A DNA stretch of 64,000 nt from Tricholomella constricta. Lineage: Eukaryota; Basidiomycota; Agaricomycetes; Agaricales; Lyophyllaceae. The translations under genes and the position numbers were made by a program. A model generated the notes under the pieces. The model did not search any database and was not told where the DNA came from. It saw only the letters and a program-made list of their open reading frames with translations. Shown one piece after another: positions 9,708-19,416 of this stretch. The DNA lies in the NCBI GenBank assembly GCA_013368375.1, contig JAACJP010000014.1, forward strand, positions 1-64,000. Direction: 5' to 3'. The stretch's first letter is position 1; each line of letters begins with the position of its first letter.

Positions 9708-9790
9708 CACAGCCAGGTTTGAACTCTTGAGTTTGCAACAGGCAATGCTTAGGCACAGCATGGTAACCGTTGGGCCATTGAGCCTATTGA
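9708..9790 (-). pseudogene. Degenerate tRNA-like sequence
   Basis: On the minus strand, TGGCCCAACGGTTA resembles a Pol III A box and GAGTTCAAACCTGG resembles a B box, about 45 bases apart. The stems do not pair well, so this is not a working tRNA gene. It could be a tRNA relic or the head of a SINE carried by the transposon. Confidence 0.35.
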
Positions 9791-9847
9791 TTATACGTGG
9801 ACCGTGAGCTCCATGTAGTCAAATGAAGCACGTGCTTGAGGCATGCT

Positions 9848-11560
9848 CGACCACCGCCGCTATCACCACCACCATCACCACCACCATCACCACTATCAGC
9901 TGCCGTGGCCCGGACGACAACGGCGACCACGACCATGCCGCCACGCCATTCGACACGACGACGAGGAAGAAGGGAAGCAGGGGAACACAGACAAGGGCAG
10001 ACCCCAGTTGGGGGAGAGCCGCATGGTGCGTGTGTCGCTGCGCCTGCCACTGCCACGTTTCGAAACCACCACCAGTTGCCGACGACCGCCACCACCACCA
10101 ACTGCAGCAGCCCAACGACAACGGTGGCTGCCACATGCTGCTGATCAAGACGAGGACGGCAATACGACGAGGACGACAACATGATGAGGACGATGGCACG
10201 ACCACCACCAACATAACGAGAACGACAACCACTACCCGACCACGGCACCACCACCACCACCCGACGACAACGACACCACCACCACCACGCACCACCACGC
10301 ACCACCACCACCACCACCACCACCACCACCACCACCCGACGGCGACACCACGACGACGACGGCACCACCACCAGTAACGACGGACGACGGCCCCCACACA
10401 CCATCACCACCCACAGCGACAGCGTCGACGGCACGACGACAACAAGACTACGACCACCACCACACGACAACGGCGACGGTGGCAACGGCACGACGGCACC
10501 ACCATGACCACCACCCCACGACCACGACCACCCCCCCACCACCACACGACCACGACCGCGACCACCCCACCATCACACGACCACGACTACCACCTCCCAC
10601 ACGACCACCACCACGGCCCCACCCACCACCACCACAACAACGACACCACGACGACGGCGACGGCGTCGACGACGACACCACCACCACACGACCACCACGA
10701 CCACCACCCCACCACCACACGACCACCACCACCACCACAACGACACCACGACCACACGACCACCACCACCACGACCACACCCCACCACGACCACACGACG
10801 ACGACGATTACCACACCACCACCACCACAACGACACCACGACCACACGACCACCACGACCACCACCACCACACGACGACGACGACGATGATTACCACACC
10901 ACCACCACCACCACAACGACACCATACCACGACGACGGCGTCGACGGCACGACGGCCACAACCACCACCCCACCACCACACGGCCACCACCACCACCACG
11001 GACCGACAGCCACCACCACAACGACACGACGACAACGATGGCCGCAGCACTACGACGACGGCCACCACCAGCACCACCACCGGCACCACAACGACGACGG
11101 CCGCAGCACCAGCACCCGACGGCCACCACGCGACGGCCCCCACACCACCACCACCCCGACAGCACCACCCACACACAGCACGACGACGACGGACGATGGC
11201 CCCCACACCACACGACCACCACCACCACCACGGACCGACAGCGACCACCACAACGACACGACGACAACGACAGCACAACGACACCACCACCACCACCGCC
11301 ACCACTGCAGCACCCGGCCACAGCACCACGACGGCCGCCACACCACACCACAACTACAACGACACCACGGACGACGACGACGACACTACCAACACGCCGG
11401 GTACTACACCACCACCACCACTGTGAGGACGACCACCACCACACGACAAGGACGACAGTCACCAACGACAGTTACCACCACCACCAGATGACGATGGCCA
11501 CACCACCACCACGACGCGATGACCACCACACGACGACGGTGTCCACCACCACCACATGAC
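9848..11560. repeat. CCA/CGA trinucleotide-rich low-complexity block, about 1.7 kb
   Basis: The + strand is built almost only of A and C with interspersed CG dinucleotides, in CCACCA, CGACGA, ACAACG and CACGACC units. Long open frames on both strands (for example 10479-11426 on + and 10587-11465 on -) read as His/Thr/Pro/Arg or Val/Trp/Gly polymers. They are by-products of the repeat, not genes. The minus strand carries long TGG runs able to form two-layer G-quadruplexes. Confidence 0.9.
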
Positions 11561-11885
11561 ATGCGGGTGTGGGTACGAATGCGGGGGTTTAGAGTTAGGG
11601 TGCCAGGTGCGGGTGCGGGCATAAGTATATAGGACATAGAGTGTATATACAACTGCGCGACAGCGCTGGTGACCTCGCAGATAGCGCTGGTTACCCTGCT
11701 GGGCACAGTGAAATACCAGCAAGCGAGCTGAACTGGCCATTTCGGGTCTTATCTAATCTCGGCTAATTCGGCTTCTCTCACCACTACCTACACCACGTAC
11801 ATGTATTGTTGTTTCTACTTAATTTGAAACAATAAGCCACTTTTTCTAATTGAAACTGTACTACAAGTTGAAATGAAAGAGTTTG

Positions 11886-12100
11886 GACTTCAGAAGGTCA
11901 TTGTATAGACAAGATTTCATAAGTTAAGATACATAGTCCTATCAGAGTCTTACGGAGTCCGATCGGACTTCATAAGCTTATTGTATAGACAAGGTTTCAT
12001 AAGTTAGAATACATAGTCCTATCAGAGTCCTACGGAGTCCGATTGGACTTCATAAGCTTATTTTGTAGACAGAACTACATAAGTTGATGATTTGCAGTAG
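11886..12100. repeat. 80-bp tandem repeat, about 2.7 copies
   Basis: Units start at 11886, 11966 and 12046, each beginning GACTTCA and ending in an AGTCCGAT(C/T)G motif. The third is partial. The array is subterminal in the TIR element, and each unit contributes one palindromic CCGATCGG-type motif. Confidence 0.85.
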
Positions 12101-12109
12101 TCTAATCGG

Positions 12110-12190
12110 AGTCCTAGGATGGTCCTAGGATGGTCCTAGGAGTCTGATCAGAGTCCTCGGAGTCCGATCGGAATAGGTGGGGGAGTGTAA
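12110..12190. repeat. Right terminal inverted repeat
   Basis: Reverse complement of the left end, including CCTAGGA repeats, TCCGATCGGA and AATAGGTGGGGGAGTGTAAA at the tip. The target duplication CCGCGCGA follows at 12198-12205. Confidence 0.8.
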
Positions 12191-12205
12191 AGTACTGCCG
12201 CGCGA

Positions 12206-12658
12206 CTCGCTTTTGGAGGGATAGGTTTGTGTGGCGCGCTTTTGATCGGATAGATTGTCGGACCGGATGTATGAACACTCTGTCGATCGGTCAAGGGCGT
12301 CGATTTGGAAATATGATCGAGGGATCTGTGAACGCGGAGCTCCGTGGTGCGGCCGACTCCGTGCCGTGGCTGGGCGATCAGTGCCATGGCTGGGCGCACG
12401 CAGGAAAAGAGTGTTTTTGCATCGTATTTTGAATTCGGAGGTGGTCTAGGGCCGTTCATAGGGGCTTGGGATACGAACGTGCGTAGTTGCTGGCTGATTC
12501 TCCGGGTATCCTGTGGTCTCCGAAGCCCGTGGGCCGCGGGGGAGGTTGTCCGACCGTTGTGGCGCGCTTCCGATTGGTACTTTGGTCGCGTCCGTCGCTC
12601 CCGCTTCGGTGTGCCCTATAGTGGTCGGATCGTCGGTCGGAGTGTCGTTCGGTGCTCA
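12206..12658 (-). repeat. Element B2 5' LTR, outer part
   Basis: Continues the LTR split by the transposon and matches B1 (for example GGAGCTCCGTGGTGCGGCCG in both). It ends at 12658 with minus-strand TGAGCACCG, as in B1. Copia element C sequence starts at 12659. Without the insertion and one octamer the LTR is about 1,063 bp. Confidence 0.75.
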
Positions 12659-12675
12659 GCCTTGAGGGGTGCACA

Positions 12676-15600
12676 TCAGCGAGTAAAATGATATCGTCCA
12701 TCAAGATCTCGGACGCGCCATCCCTCACGGCCTTCAGTGTAACCGACGAAAATGGCCTCAAAGCATCGAGGCCCACCTTTTGTGTGCAGCTCAGGAGGGA
12801 TAGCCACAAAGCATTGACACCCCCATACACGCAGGTTGGAGAGGTCAGGTTTGTGGGAATGAAAGGCCTCAAAAGGTGTCGTGTTCTCCGGAAGCGTCGA
12901 AGTGGGTGTACGATTAAGCAGATACTGGTATGTCAAGATAGCATCGCCCAGGAAAGAGGGGGGAAGGCATGCGTCGGCAATCATGGCCTGTGCACCATCT
13001 TCAAGAGTCCGGATGTAATGTTCGATTTTTCCGTTCTGTTGGTGGGCGTACTCAGCAGTAACCTGTTGCTGAATTCCACGAGTACGGAGATGGGCAGAGA
13101 AAGCCCCCTGGATAAACTCTTTTGCACCGTCGCAACGGACAGCACGGACAGGATTGCCAGACTGTAGTTCCCAGGAAGCCTCAGTCGTTTTGTATATTAA
13201 AAAGGCATCGCTCTTGTTACGCATTAGGTCCGTAAGTCCCCAGTTGGAACAATCATCAAGCATGCTGAAGAAATATCGCTTTTTCTGAGGGGTTTCGACA
13301 GGGAAAGGTCCACAGGTATCGATGTGAATAAGTTCACAGATTTGCTTCGCCCGATTGCCGTTGTGAGAGTAAGGGCGCTGAGGGTACTTGCCGATCAAGC
13401 AAGGAATGCAATGTGTGTGCTCGAATTTGCCCTCCCATTTGATGCCGGTAGCATAATCTTTGGAAAGGATGGCACGCGTAGCGTCGAGTCCGAGATGACC
13501 GAGACGCCGATGCCAGAGCTCAGGAGTTTCCCGGACACGTTCGAAGACAGGAGCAGCGAGGGGACGCTCAGTGACATCAGACGAGGGAGCAGGAGGAGAA
13601 GGGCAAGGGGCGCCATCAGGGAGCAGGAATTCGCAGCGTAGAAAAGAGAGTCGACGGATGACGTCCGCTAGGAACGTGGATCCGGGAAAGAGAGGATGAT
13701 CGCTTGGGAATCGTATGAAGGTATGAGGACCAGGTTGCCAGTCAAATTCAATGTGGTGGTGAGTGAGTGATCCAACAGAGAGTAAATTGATGGGGCAGGA
13801 GGGCGCATGTAGGCAGTCGCGCAGTCGCAAGGTGACAGTTTTACCGTCAGTGCAGAATACACGAAGGCGTACTTCGCCGCGAGCAAGAGTCGCAAGCGAG
13901 CCACAGTTCGCAGTCATGACGGGAGAGGCGAGGGTAGTGTCATACGACCAGAAGACTTCACGTTGATTAAATATGTGACCACTGCAACCGGAGTCGAGCA
14001 AACAATTGTATAATTGCATGTGTGCTGAAAAAGCGAAGGGTCCAATTTCAACTTGATGATCGCCGAGGGGGGTAGGCACGTAAGCATCAAAGATCATTGC
14101 ATTGGCAGGAGAAGCTACGGAGATACCGGCGAACATAGAGGGAGGTGCAGTATCAAGTAAGGGGGGATCTGGATCACAGGGAGGGGCGGTATTGTAGTCT
14201 TTGTCGGTATCAATAGATGATTCTAAAGGAATATCCTGTCCTTTGGTGTATAAAGCTTGAGTGGAACGAGATGGGGCACCCCCATGAACGACTTGAGTTG
14301 AGCGCCAAGAAGGATTGCTGGAACCATGAAATGGAGGCACACAAGGGCGAGTAGCAGTGGGAGGGGGAGCTGAGGACGAAGTACCCTGCGGGGGCGCAGG
14401 TGTAGTGGGGAGGGCAGGAGCTGGCGCCGAAGGGCGGGGCGGTGCGGTCGGCGCAGTGCGAGGACGAGGGTGGAGACGTTGATGGTCGACTTCAACTTCA
14501 GCGAGATCAGTGAAGACAGTGTTGAAGGCTGGAAGCGAAGATGCAGGTCCTTTCAGTAGCTTCCGATAAACACTGAGGTCGACAAGGTGGTGGGGGGCAG
14601 AAGGAAAATGGTCGAGAAAAGCACAGAGTCCGTCCCGAAGATCCCAAGGAAACCCGGCAGCGTCAAGTTGATTTATCCCCGTGCGCCATGCAGAGATGTA
14701 GTCGAGGATCCGATGGGGGCCATAGGAGAGATTCCGAAGGCGCGTCTTGATAACTTGCGCAGAAGTCCAGTCGCCGATGCCATAAAGTTGACGGAGCTGA
14801 GCAAGAATCTCACGAGCAGGAAGGCGCGTGTTTGCGATTCGCCCAAAGCCGGGAATACTGTTTTAGATGGAGGGGGAAAGGCGGGACAGGAGGATGTGTT
14901 TAGCCTGTCCATCACGGGTCCACCAATACTCCCAGTCATCAACTTCATCAGGAGTGGAAGAAGGCGTGACAACGGGAGGGTACGTAGGGATGAAACCGGG
15001 ATCGTACGGAGCGCCAGGGGCAGGGGGAGAACAGATGTGACTGTTCAGGCGAAGGTTATCAAGTAAGAGGTTGACAGCTGATGACCAAGGACCCCAGTCG
15101 TGTTTTCCAGTAAGAAGAGGGATATGAAGAGTGTTAGGGAGTCTGCAGTCATCATGACTGGAAGACGAAGAGGTAGGGGGAGCCCTAGGGGGACCGGCAG
15201 TAACAGGAGGAACGGGAACCGAGCTATGCGTGGCAGGGGTGGTGGGTACGGGTCGGATGGCTTGATACGGAGCAGGGGTGGGAGAGTTCCGGACAGTCTG
15301 ATATGCGGCAGGAGCGAGAGGCGGTGGTGCCGAATTATATGTGTTAGGAGGAGCAGCGCCATAGTAATAATAAGGAGGGCCAGCAGGAGGCGGAGGGGCA
15401 TTACCAGGATAAGGATAGAATGCTTGAGGTGCACCCCCATGTTGTTGAGGGAAGATATGAGAAGGAATATGATAAAAAGTTGGAGTTGAGTTGAATGTAT
15501 GCGCACTATTCGATGGAAAAAGCGCGGGATCAGGGTGGGATGTGGAGGGCACGACAGGCGGATTTTGTGGGTAAGCTGAAGGATCAAATGGAGGCTGCTG

Positions 15601-15837
15601 TAAATTGGCTGGGGCTTCGGTGGCACCTTGAGCGTTCTCGTTGATGGGATACGTGGAATGGGCATCCGGATCATTATTGATGAAAGTTGGGCCCTCTCCT
15701 GAACTAAGGGCTTGCATAGTGTTCTGTTGAGACGGATGGTGCGAACCGAAGGATATATGCGAACTGGTTTGACGAAACGAATCTGATTGGCGAGAAGAGG
15801 TCCGAGAGGGAAACGGGAGAGGACGGTCTGAAGACAT
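12676..15837 (-). pseudogene. Element C: Ty1/copia gag-pol, broken
   Basis: A single frame from the ATG at 15837 encodes a proline/tyrosine-rich gag with the copia gag core (ending LSRLSPS). It meets an in-frame TAA at 14863-14865, then continues open to 12676. The second half has a protease-like LLDSGCSGHIFN, the integrase zinc-binding region LWHRRLGHLGLDATRA with CIPCLIGKYPQRP, and the integrase core with CDGAKEF and QQNGKIEHYIRTLE. At 12676 an extra base after YHFTR shifts the frame relative to element F (YHFSRDVVF). Eighteen bases further on B2 interrupts the gene, so the reverse transcriptase and RNase H are missing here. No zinc knuckle is evident in gag, unlike F. The element is defective. 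Confidence 0.8.
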
Positions 15838-15900
15838 TTCTGGAACTCGATAATGATCTGAAGAATATTTCCTTGAGACAGTGCGCAGTCAGAGATGCGC

Positions 15901-15913
15901 GGGGCCCATAACC
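15901..15913 (-). other. Element C primer binding site (initiator-Met half-tRNA type)
   Basis: On the minus strand GGTTATGGGCCCC follows the LTR end immediately. It is complementary to the GGGCCCATAACC anticodon stem-loop of initiator tRNA-Met. Priming from an internally cut initiator tRNA is known for Drosophila copia and relatives. Element F has the identical site. Confidence 0.7.
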
Positions 15914-16172
15914 TGTTAGGCTAGTACGCGTGAAGCGGAACTCAGTGTCATACACTTGAAGGTAGACAACTGTATATTATCACCTAGTACGCGTGAAGCG
16001 GACTAAGGAGGAGTAAGTAAGAGTAATACATAGGTAGAAGTAAAGGAAGACATACACTCAGTGTCATACTCTTGAAGGTAGACAACTGAGGTATCAGGAA
16101 GGACGAGGGCGCATAGACGTGTCCGAGTCACGTGACATGAACATGACCGGGATGAAATTATATAGTCCAACA
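15914..16172 (-). repeat. Element C 5' LTR (259 bp)
   Basis: On the minus strand it starts TGTTGGACTATATAA at 16172 and ends CCTAACA at 15914. Two motifs are each present twice inside: CTAGTACGCGTGAAGCGGA, and CTTGAAGGTAGACAACTG preceded by ACTCAGTGTCATAC. The 3' LTR is not in the window. Confidence 0.7.
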
Positions 16173-16961
16173 AGTGTCGCCGACGCCCTTTCGAGGAAAC
16201 TCTTCCGGTTGGCCAATCGGTGGGACCCTCTCCTCAACATCAAACACTTTAAACCCCCCGACAGCTTACTGGGGGCGTTACAATTATGATCCCAACCCCC
16301 TTACGGTCCAGACAGCCCGTCCGAGAGGTCTGGACCCGCGAACGCCTGATTCGATCTCAGGCTATCGCCCTCAGACAAGCGATCGACACCACCACCGAAC
16401 GTAACTACAACCAACTCCTACTTAGAATTCGTCCGAGCACATGACTTCCCCGTCGAACCTTCCGCCGACACACTCAGTTTTTATGCCGTATACATGTCCC
16501 ACCACATACGCCCTAACTCTGTCAACTCGTACCTATCGGGCATATGCAATTTGCTAGAACCATACTTTCCTCAGGTTCGCGAGATGCGAAACTCCGCAAT
16601 CGTTCTGCGCACTCTCAAAGGTTGCAAACGGCTTCGGGGCGTACCTACTAATCGAAAACGGGCGCTCACTGTGGAGGATCTCCATCTCGTCGCATCCACC
16701 CTTGCGCACTCCAATCTTCACGACGACCTCTTATTCTGTGCACAACTATTTACCGGTTTTTACGCCCTTACGCGCCTCGGCAAACTTGTCTACCCGGACG
16801 ACCTCACCCTACGTAACCCTCGCAAGGTCACCCGGCGTACTTCCGTTGTTGTCTCTGTTTCCTTGGGTATCGAGAGATCATCCTGTGAGCGGGCGAAAAA
16901 AATCGTCTTCGCCCTCATACGGGGACGACGATGCATTTATCTAACGATACCAAATCGGTGA
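16173..16961 (+). pseudogene. DIRS/Ngaro-like tyrosine-recombinase retroelement relic
   Basis: The frame opens SVADALSRKLFRLANRW, resembling the end of an RNase H domain. After frame breaks (a stop in the 16290 area and a shift near 16415) comes a tyrosine recombinase N-terminal and core-binding region. This includes YLEFVRAHDFPVEPSADTL, MSHHIRPNSVNSYLSGIC, TLKGCKRL, RKRALTVEDL and FTGFYALTRLGKLVYPDD. RT/RNase H followed by a tyrosine recombinase is the layout of DIRS-type elements; a Crypton alone would not explain the VADALSR part. The catalytic His-x-x-Arg and Tyr region is absent. Element C has cut it on the left, and homology fades near 16960. Confidence 0.6.
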
Positions 16962-17102
16962 GACTTGTTCAACGTGACAGAGGATAATTATGAGCACGGC
17001 GAGGGCTGAGGTACGCATCAAAGAGGATGCGAGGAAGCGAGTATGGCGGAAAAGAAATGACAGAACTTGACATCTGTCCCTTTTTCCGCGTGCAGCTTCA
17101 AC

Positions 17103-18277
17103 CAAGGGCCTACCACCGGAGAAATCCGTGAAATCGACTCCTGCAAGTTTCGCTGGTCGAGGTATCCCGGGTCCTCGCCCGAAATGGAAGTAGCTCGGGT
17201 CCCGATCACTATTCGTGATTATCGTTTCGGCCGTATTCTTGCAAGCCATCCTCCTTTACCTGACCTGTTATCTAACTGTATCTACAATGTTCAATATGCT
17301 ATAACATTTCGAGCATGTGTTGCATGTATATTCCAATTCCTCAAGCAGCACTTTCACGCACAGTTTAGATCTTATTTTGACGCGTGTTTCTTCCATGCCA
17401 GCTAGAGTCCACGGAATAGACTTGAGTTCATGCTGGCGGTTTGCGTACGTGTCCTCAGGAGATCTAGGGTACCACTCGACCCTCTGTCCTTAACAATGAG
17501 GCATGGTTGGAAACACTGTCAATGTTTGATCTTCCTCAGATGTGTTGGATTCAGAGGCATAAATTGACGGCTGATGCGCGCGTGGAGTCAGAGCAGGCAT
17601 GGGTACGAGTGGAGGTGATATTCGCAATGGAAACATTGGTATGTATTCCACGGATGAAGAAGTGGATGTACTGGGCTGGTTGGGAGTAGTGTATGCACAT
17701 GGGATGTCGATTGTCGTCGCGGAATCAAAGGTCGTAATCGAAAGATTCATCCTCAAAGATGACGGTTCAACAGCTCTTAATCAGTATCCGACGCTGTGAA
17801 GAAGGATTAATGAGTCTTGCTCACCAGATTTTCCAAAACTCGCCTCGAACGCGCCTCGGGCCTCCTCGCTTATCTGAGCCACTCAGCTGCCCTTGTCCGT
17901 TGTCCCTAGTCGTCCAGATGCAGTCAGACTCTTGACAATATAGTGCTTGCCACAGATATCGCAGCGACATCCTGTCGGTAGCTTCGTCGATTAGCAACGG
18001 AAGTGAGATCGATTTTAGTGATCGCGCTCCAAAATTTAAGCAAATTTGGGGGGGCGAAGCATGATAGCATTCGAGTAATCCGTCGGAGGCATTGCAGGCA
18101 AGAAACTACTAGATGAAAAGGAGGAGGACGGCTTGCGAGAATACGGCCTCGAGATGGTCGAAACTGCATAGTGATCGGGACCCGAGCTACTTCCATTTCG
18201 GGCGAGGACCCGGGATACCTCGACCAGCGAAACTTGCAGGAGTCGATTTCACGGATTTCTCCGGTGGTAGGCCCTTG
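17103..18277. mobile_element. hAT-like MITE, 1,175 bp
   Basis: The ends are inverted repeats starting CAAGGGCCTACCACCGGAG. About 109 bp appear identical by eye (17103-17211 against 18277-18169), with weaker similarity continuing inward. It is flanked by a perfect 8-bp duplication GCTTCAAC (17095-17102 and 18278-18285). The interior has no transposase frame. Size, long inverted repeats and 8-bp duplication fit a non-autonomous hAT element. The near-identical ends suggest a recent insertion. Confidence 0.8.
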
Positions 18278-18300
18278 GCTTCAACAGTTCGCTCAACGAT

Positions 18301-18480
18301 CGTTTCCCCTGCATGCCCGGGTATCTTGTGCTTTCCAACGTGTCTGCTCGTGTTCTCCCTGGTGTGGCACTATTGTCCACAGGGAAGAGGCGTTTCCCCT
18401 GCATGCCCGGGTATCTTGTGCTTTCCAACGTGTCTGCTCGTGTTCTCCCTGGTGTGGCACTATTGTCCACAGGGAAGAGG
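18301..18480. repeat. Perfect 90-bp tandem duplication
   Basis: 18301-18390 is repeated base for base at 18391-18480. Ninety bases is thirty codons, so the duplication does not shift the minus-strand frame of the host gene it lies in. Confidence 0.95.
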
Positions 18481-18625
18481 ATAGAGTTCTGCGGCGTAGT
18501 AGTGGCGATCGACGAATAGATGGTTGTGAGAAGGATTCAGACTCTGCGAGGATCAAGGAACGATCCCAGTCTTCGTTTTGAGAGCCGGACAAGGTGGAAA
18601 GGGAGAAATCGATTTCTTCGGCCAT

Positions 18626-19063
18626 CAGGATGTGATATGTGGTCGCGGGAAAGGGAAGTCGTGGGAGGGCGGAGAGGGTGAATGCTGCGTGGGTCGGTCG
18701 TCGGATAAAAACACACAGCTCTGCCCACGCATGGTGAAAGCCTTGAGTGTGCGAGTTCCCAGCTTATCGACAATGCATTATTTGTCTTTAGTCTGCTTCG
18801 ACCGCGACGGCAGCTCATCCAGCCTGCTCAGAAGCTTGCTATCAGTATCTACCAAGAGGGACCCGCGTAGGAGAGAAAAGATGCCCATTGCGTTGTTAGT
18901 GGGAGACGAATGCTGCTAGAAATTCAAAGGGCTCAGCCTCGGCGAGCCCTTGGCTCACCGACTACGGGTGTCATGTCGACCATCGTGAGTTGGGGAATTT
19001 CACGCGCAATGTAAATGTGCTCTCAGGTGCACAGGGTAGTCGTCGAAAAGCCTATGTATGTGG
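18626..19063. other. Intergenic: original shared upstream region of two host genes, left part
   Basis: No convincing gene. Before insertion of element F this stretch was continuous with 37983-38225. It therefore lay between the divergent starts of the 18625 (minus) and 38226 (plus) genes and probably holds promoter sequence for both. Confidence 0.5.
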
Positions 19064-19068
19064 ATCTT

Positions 19069-19350
19069 TGATGACCCTAGAATTGGAGACAAGTTACAGA
19101 TCCTCAGTGTCGGAATAGAAAGAGACAACGACTATATTAGAATACCTAGAATTGGAGACAAGTTACAGCTACAGTCTCCATCAGTAAGAAAGGTAAAGTA
19201 GAAAGGTGACTAGAGGAATATACTCACATCCTCAGTGTCGGAATAGAAAGAGACGACGACTGAGGATGTGAATGGAGGAACGACGGAAGTATATTGAGAG
19301 TCACGTGTGAGCGATAACGTAAGCGATGAAATAGGACCCGGGGGCCAACA
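19069..19350 (-). repeat. Element F 3' LTR
   Basis: Matches 37696-37977 with no difference seen. Minus-strand ends are TGTTGGCCCCCGGG and CTAGGGTCATCA. Internal motifs CCTAGAATTGGAGACAAG and CCTCAGTGTCGGAATAGAAA each occur twice. Confidence 0.93.
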
Positions 19351-19416
19351 CAACCCCATCAGCGCGGGAGTGTAGAAGAGCGAACAAGGAAAGAAAAAAT
19401 AAGAAGAAGAAAGGAC

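Larger units (their letters stand above)
9426..12197. mobile_element. Non-autonomous TIR DNA transposon (hAT-like), 2,772 bp
   Basis: The ends are inverted repeats sharing TTTACACTCCCCCACCTATT and continuing with GATCGGA-rich sequence. It is flanked by a perfect 8-bp direct duplication CCGCGCGA (9418-9425 and 12198-12205). The homologous LTR of B1 keeps the single empty site at 1633-1640, so the limits are well supported. An 8-bp duplication and a right end reading CAG from outside fit the hAT superfamily, but no transposase is present. The interior holds a degenerate tRNA-like stretch, about 1.7 kb of CCA/CGA repeats and an 80-bp tandem repeat. It probably moves with a transposase supplied elsewhere. 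Confidence 0.8.
16990..18625 (-). pseudogene. Small host gene split by a MITE and a tandem duplication
   Basis: From the ATG at 18625 the minus strand codes MAEEIDFSLSTLSGSQNED and continues acidic and Ser-rich to about 18500. It then passes through a 90-bp duplication whose likely frame reads PVDNSATPGRTRADTLEST and PGMQGK twice. Next comes GKRSLSELLK, broken at 18278 by the MITE. Removing the MITE and one target duplication joins this to LHAEKGTDV just below 17095 without a frame change, giving a plausible helical segment. The frame relation between the first part and the duplicated part needs an intron I could not place, and the 3' end is lost near the DIRS relic. No domain is recognised. 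It probably no longer works. Confidence 0.45.

Noticed and set aside
9784..11465. Several long ORFs on both strands (up to about 315 codons) rich in His/Thr/Pro or Val/Trp/Gly
   Set aside because: They are translations of a CCA/CGA repeat in every frame, with no domain or codon-usage signal.
16494..16961. Intact Crypton transposase
   Set aside because: The frame is broken upstream, the catalytic Tyr region is missing, and the preceding VADALSR segment fits a retroelement.
17103..18277. Possible protein-coding frames inside the MITE (for example around 17507-17799)
   Set aside because: Short, without homology-like features, and inside a non-autonomous element.
18301..18480. Possible CRISPR-like or satellite array
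   Set aside because: Only two adjacent 90-bp copies with no spacers; it is a simple tandem duplication in a eukaryotic gene.
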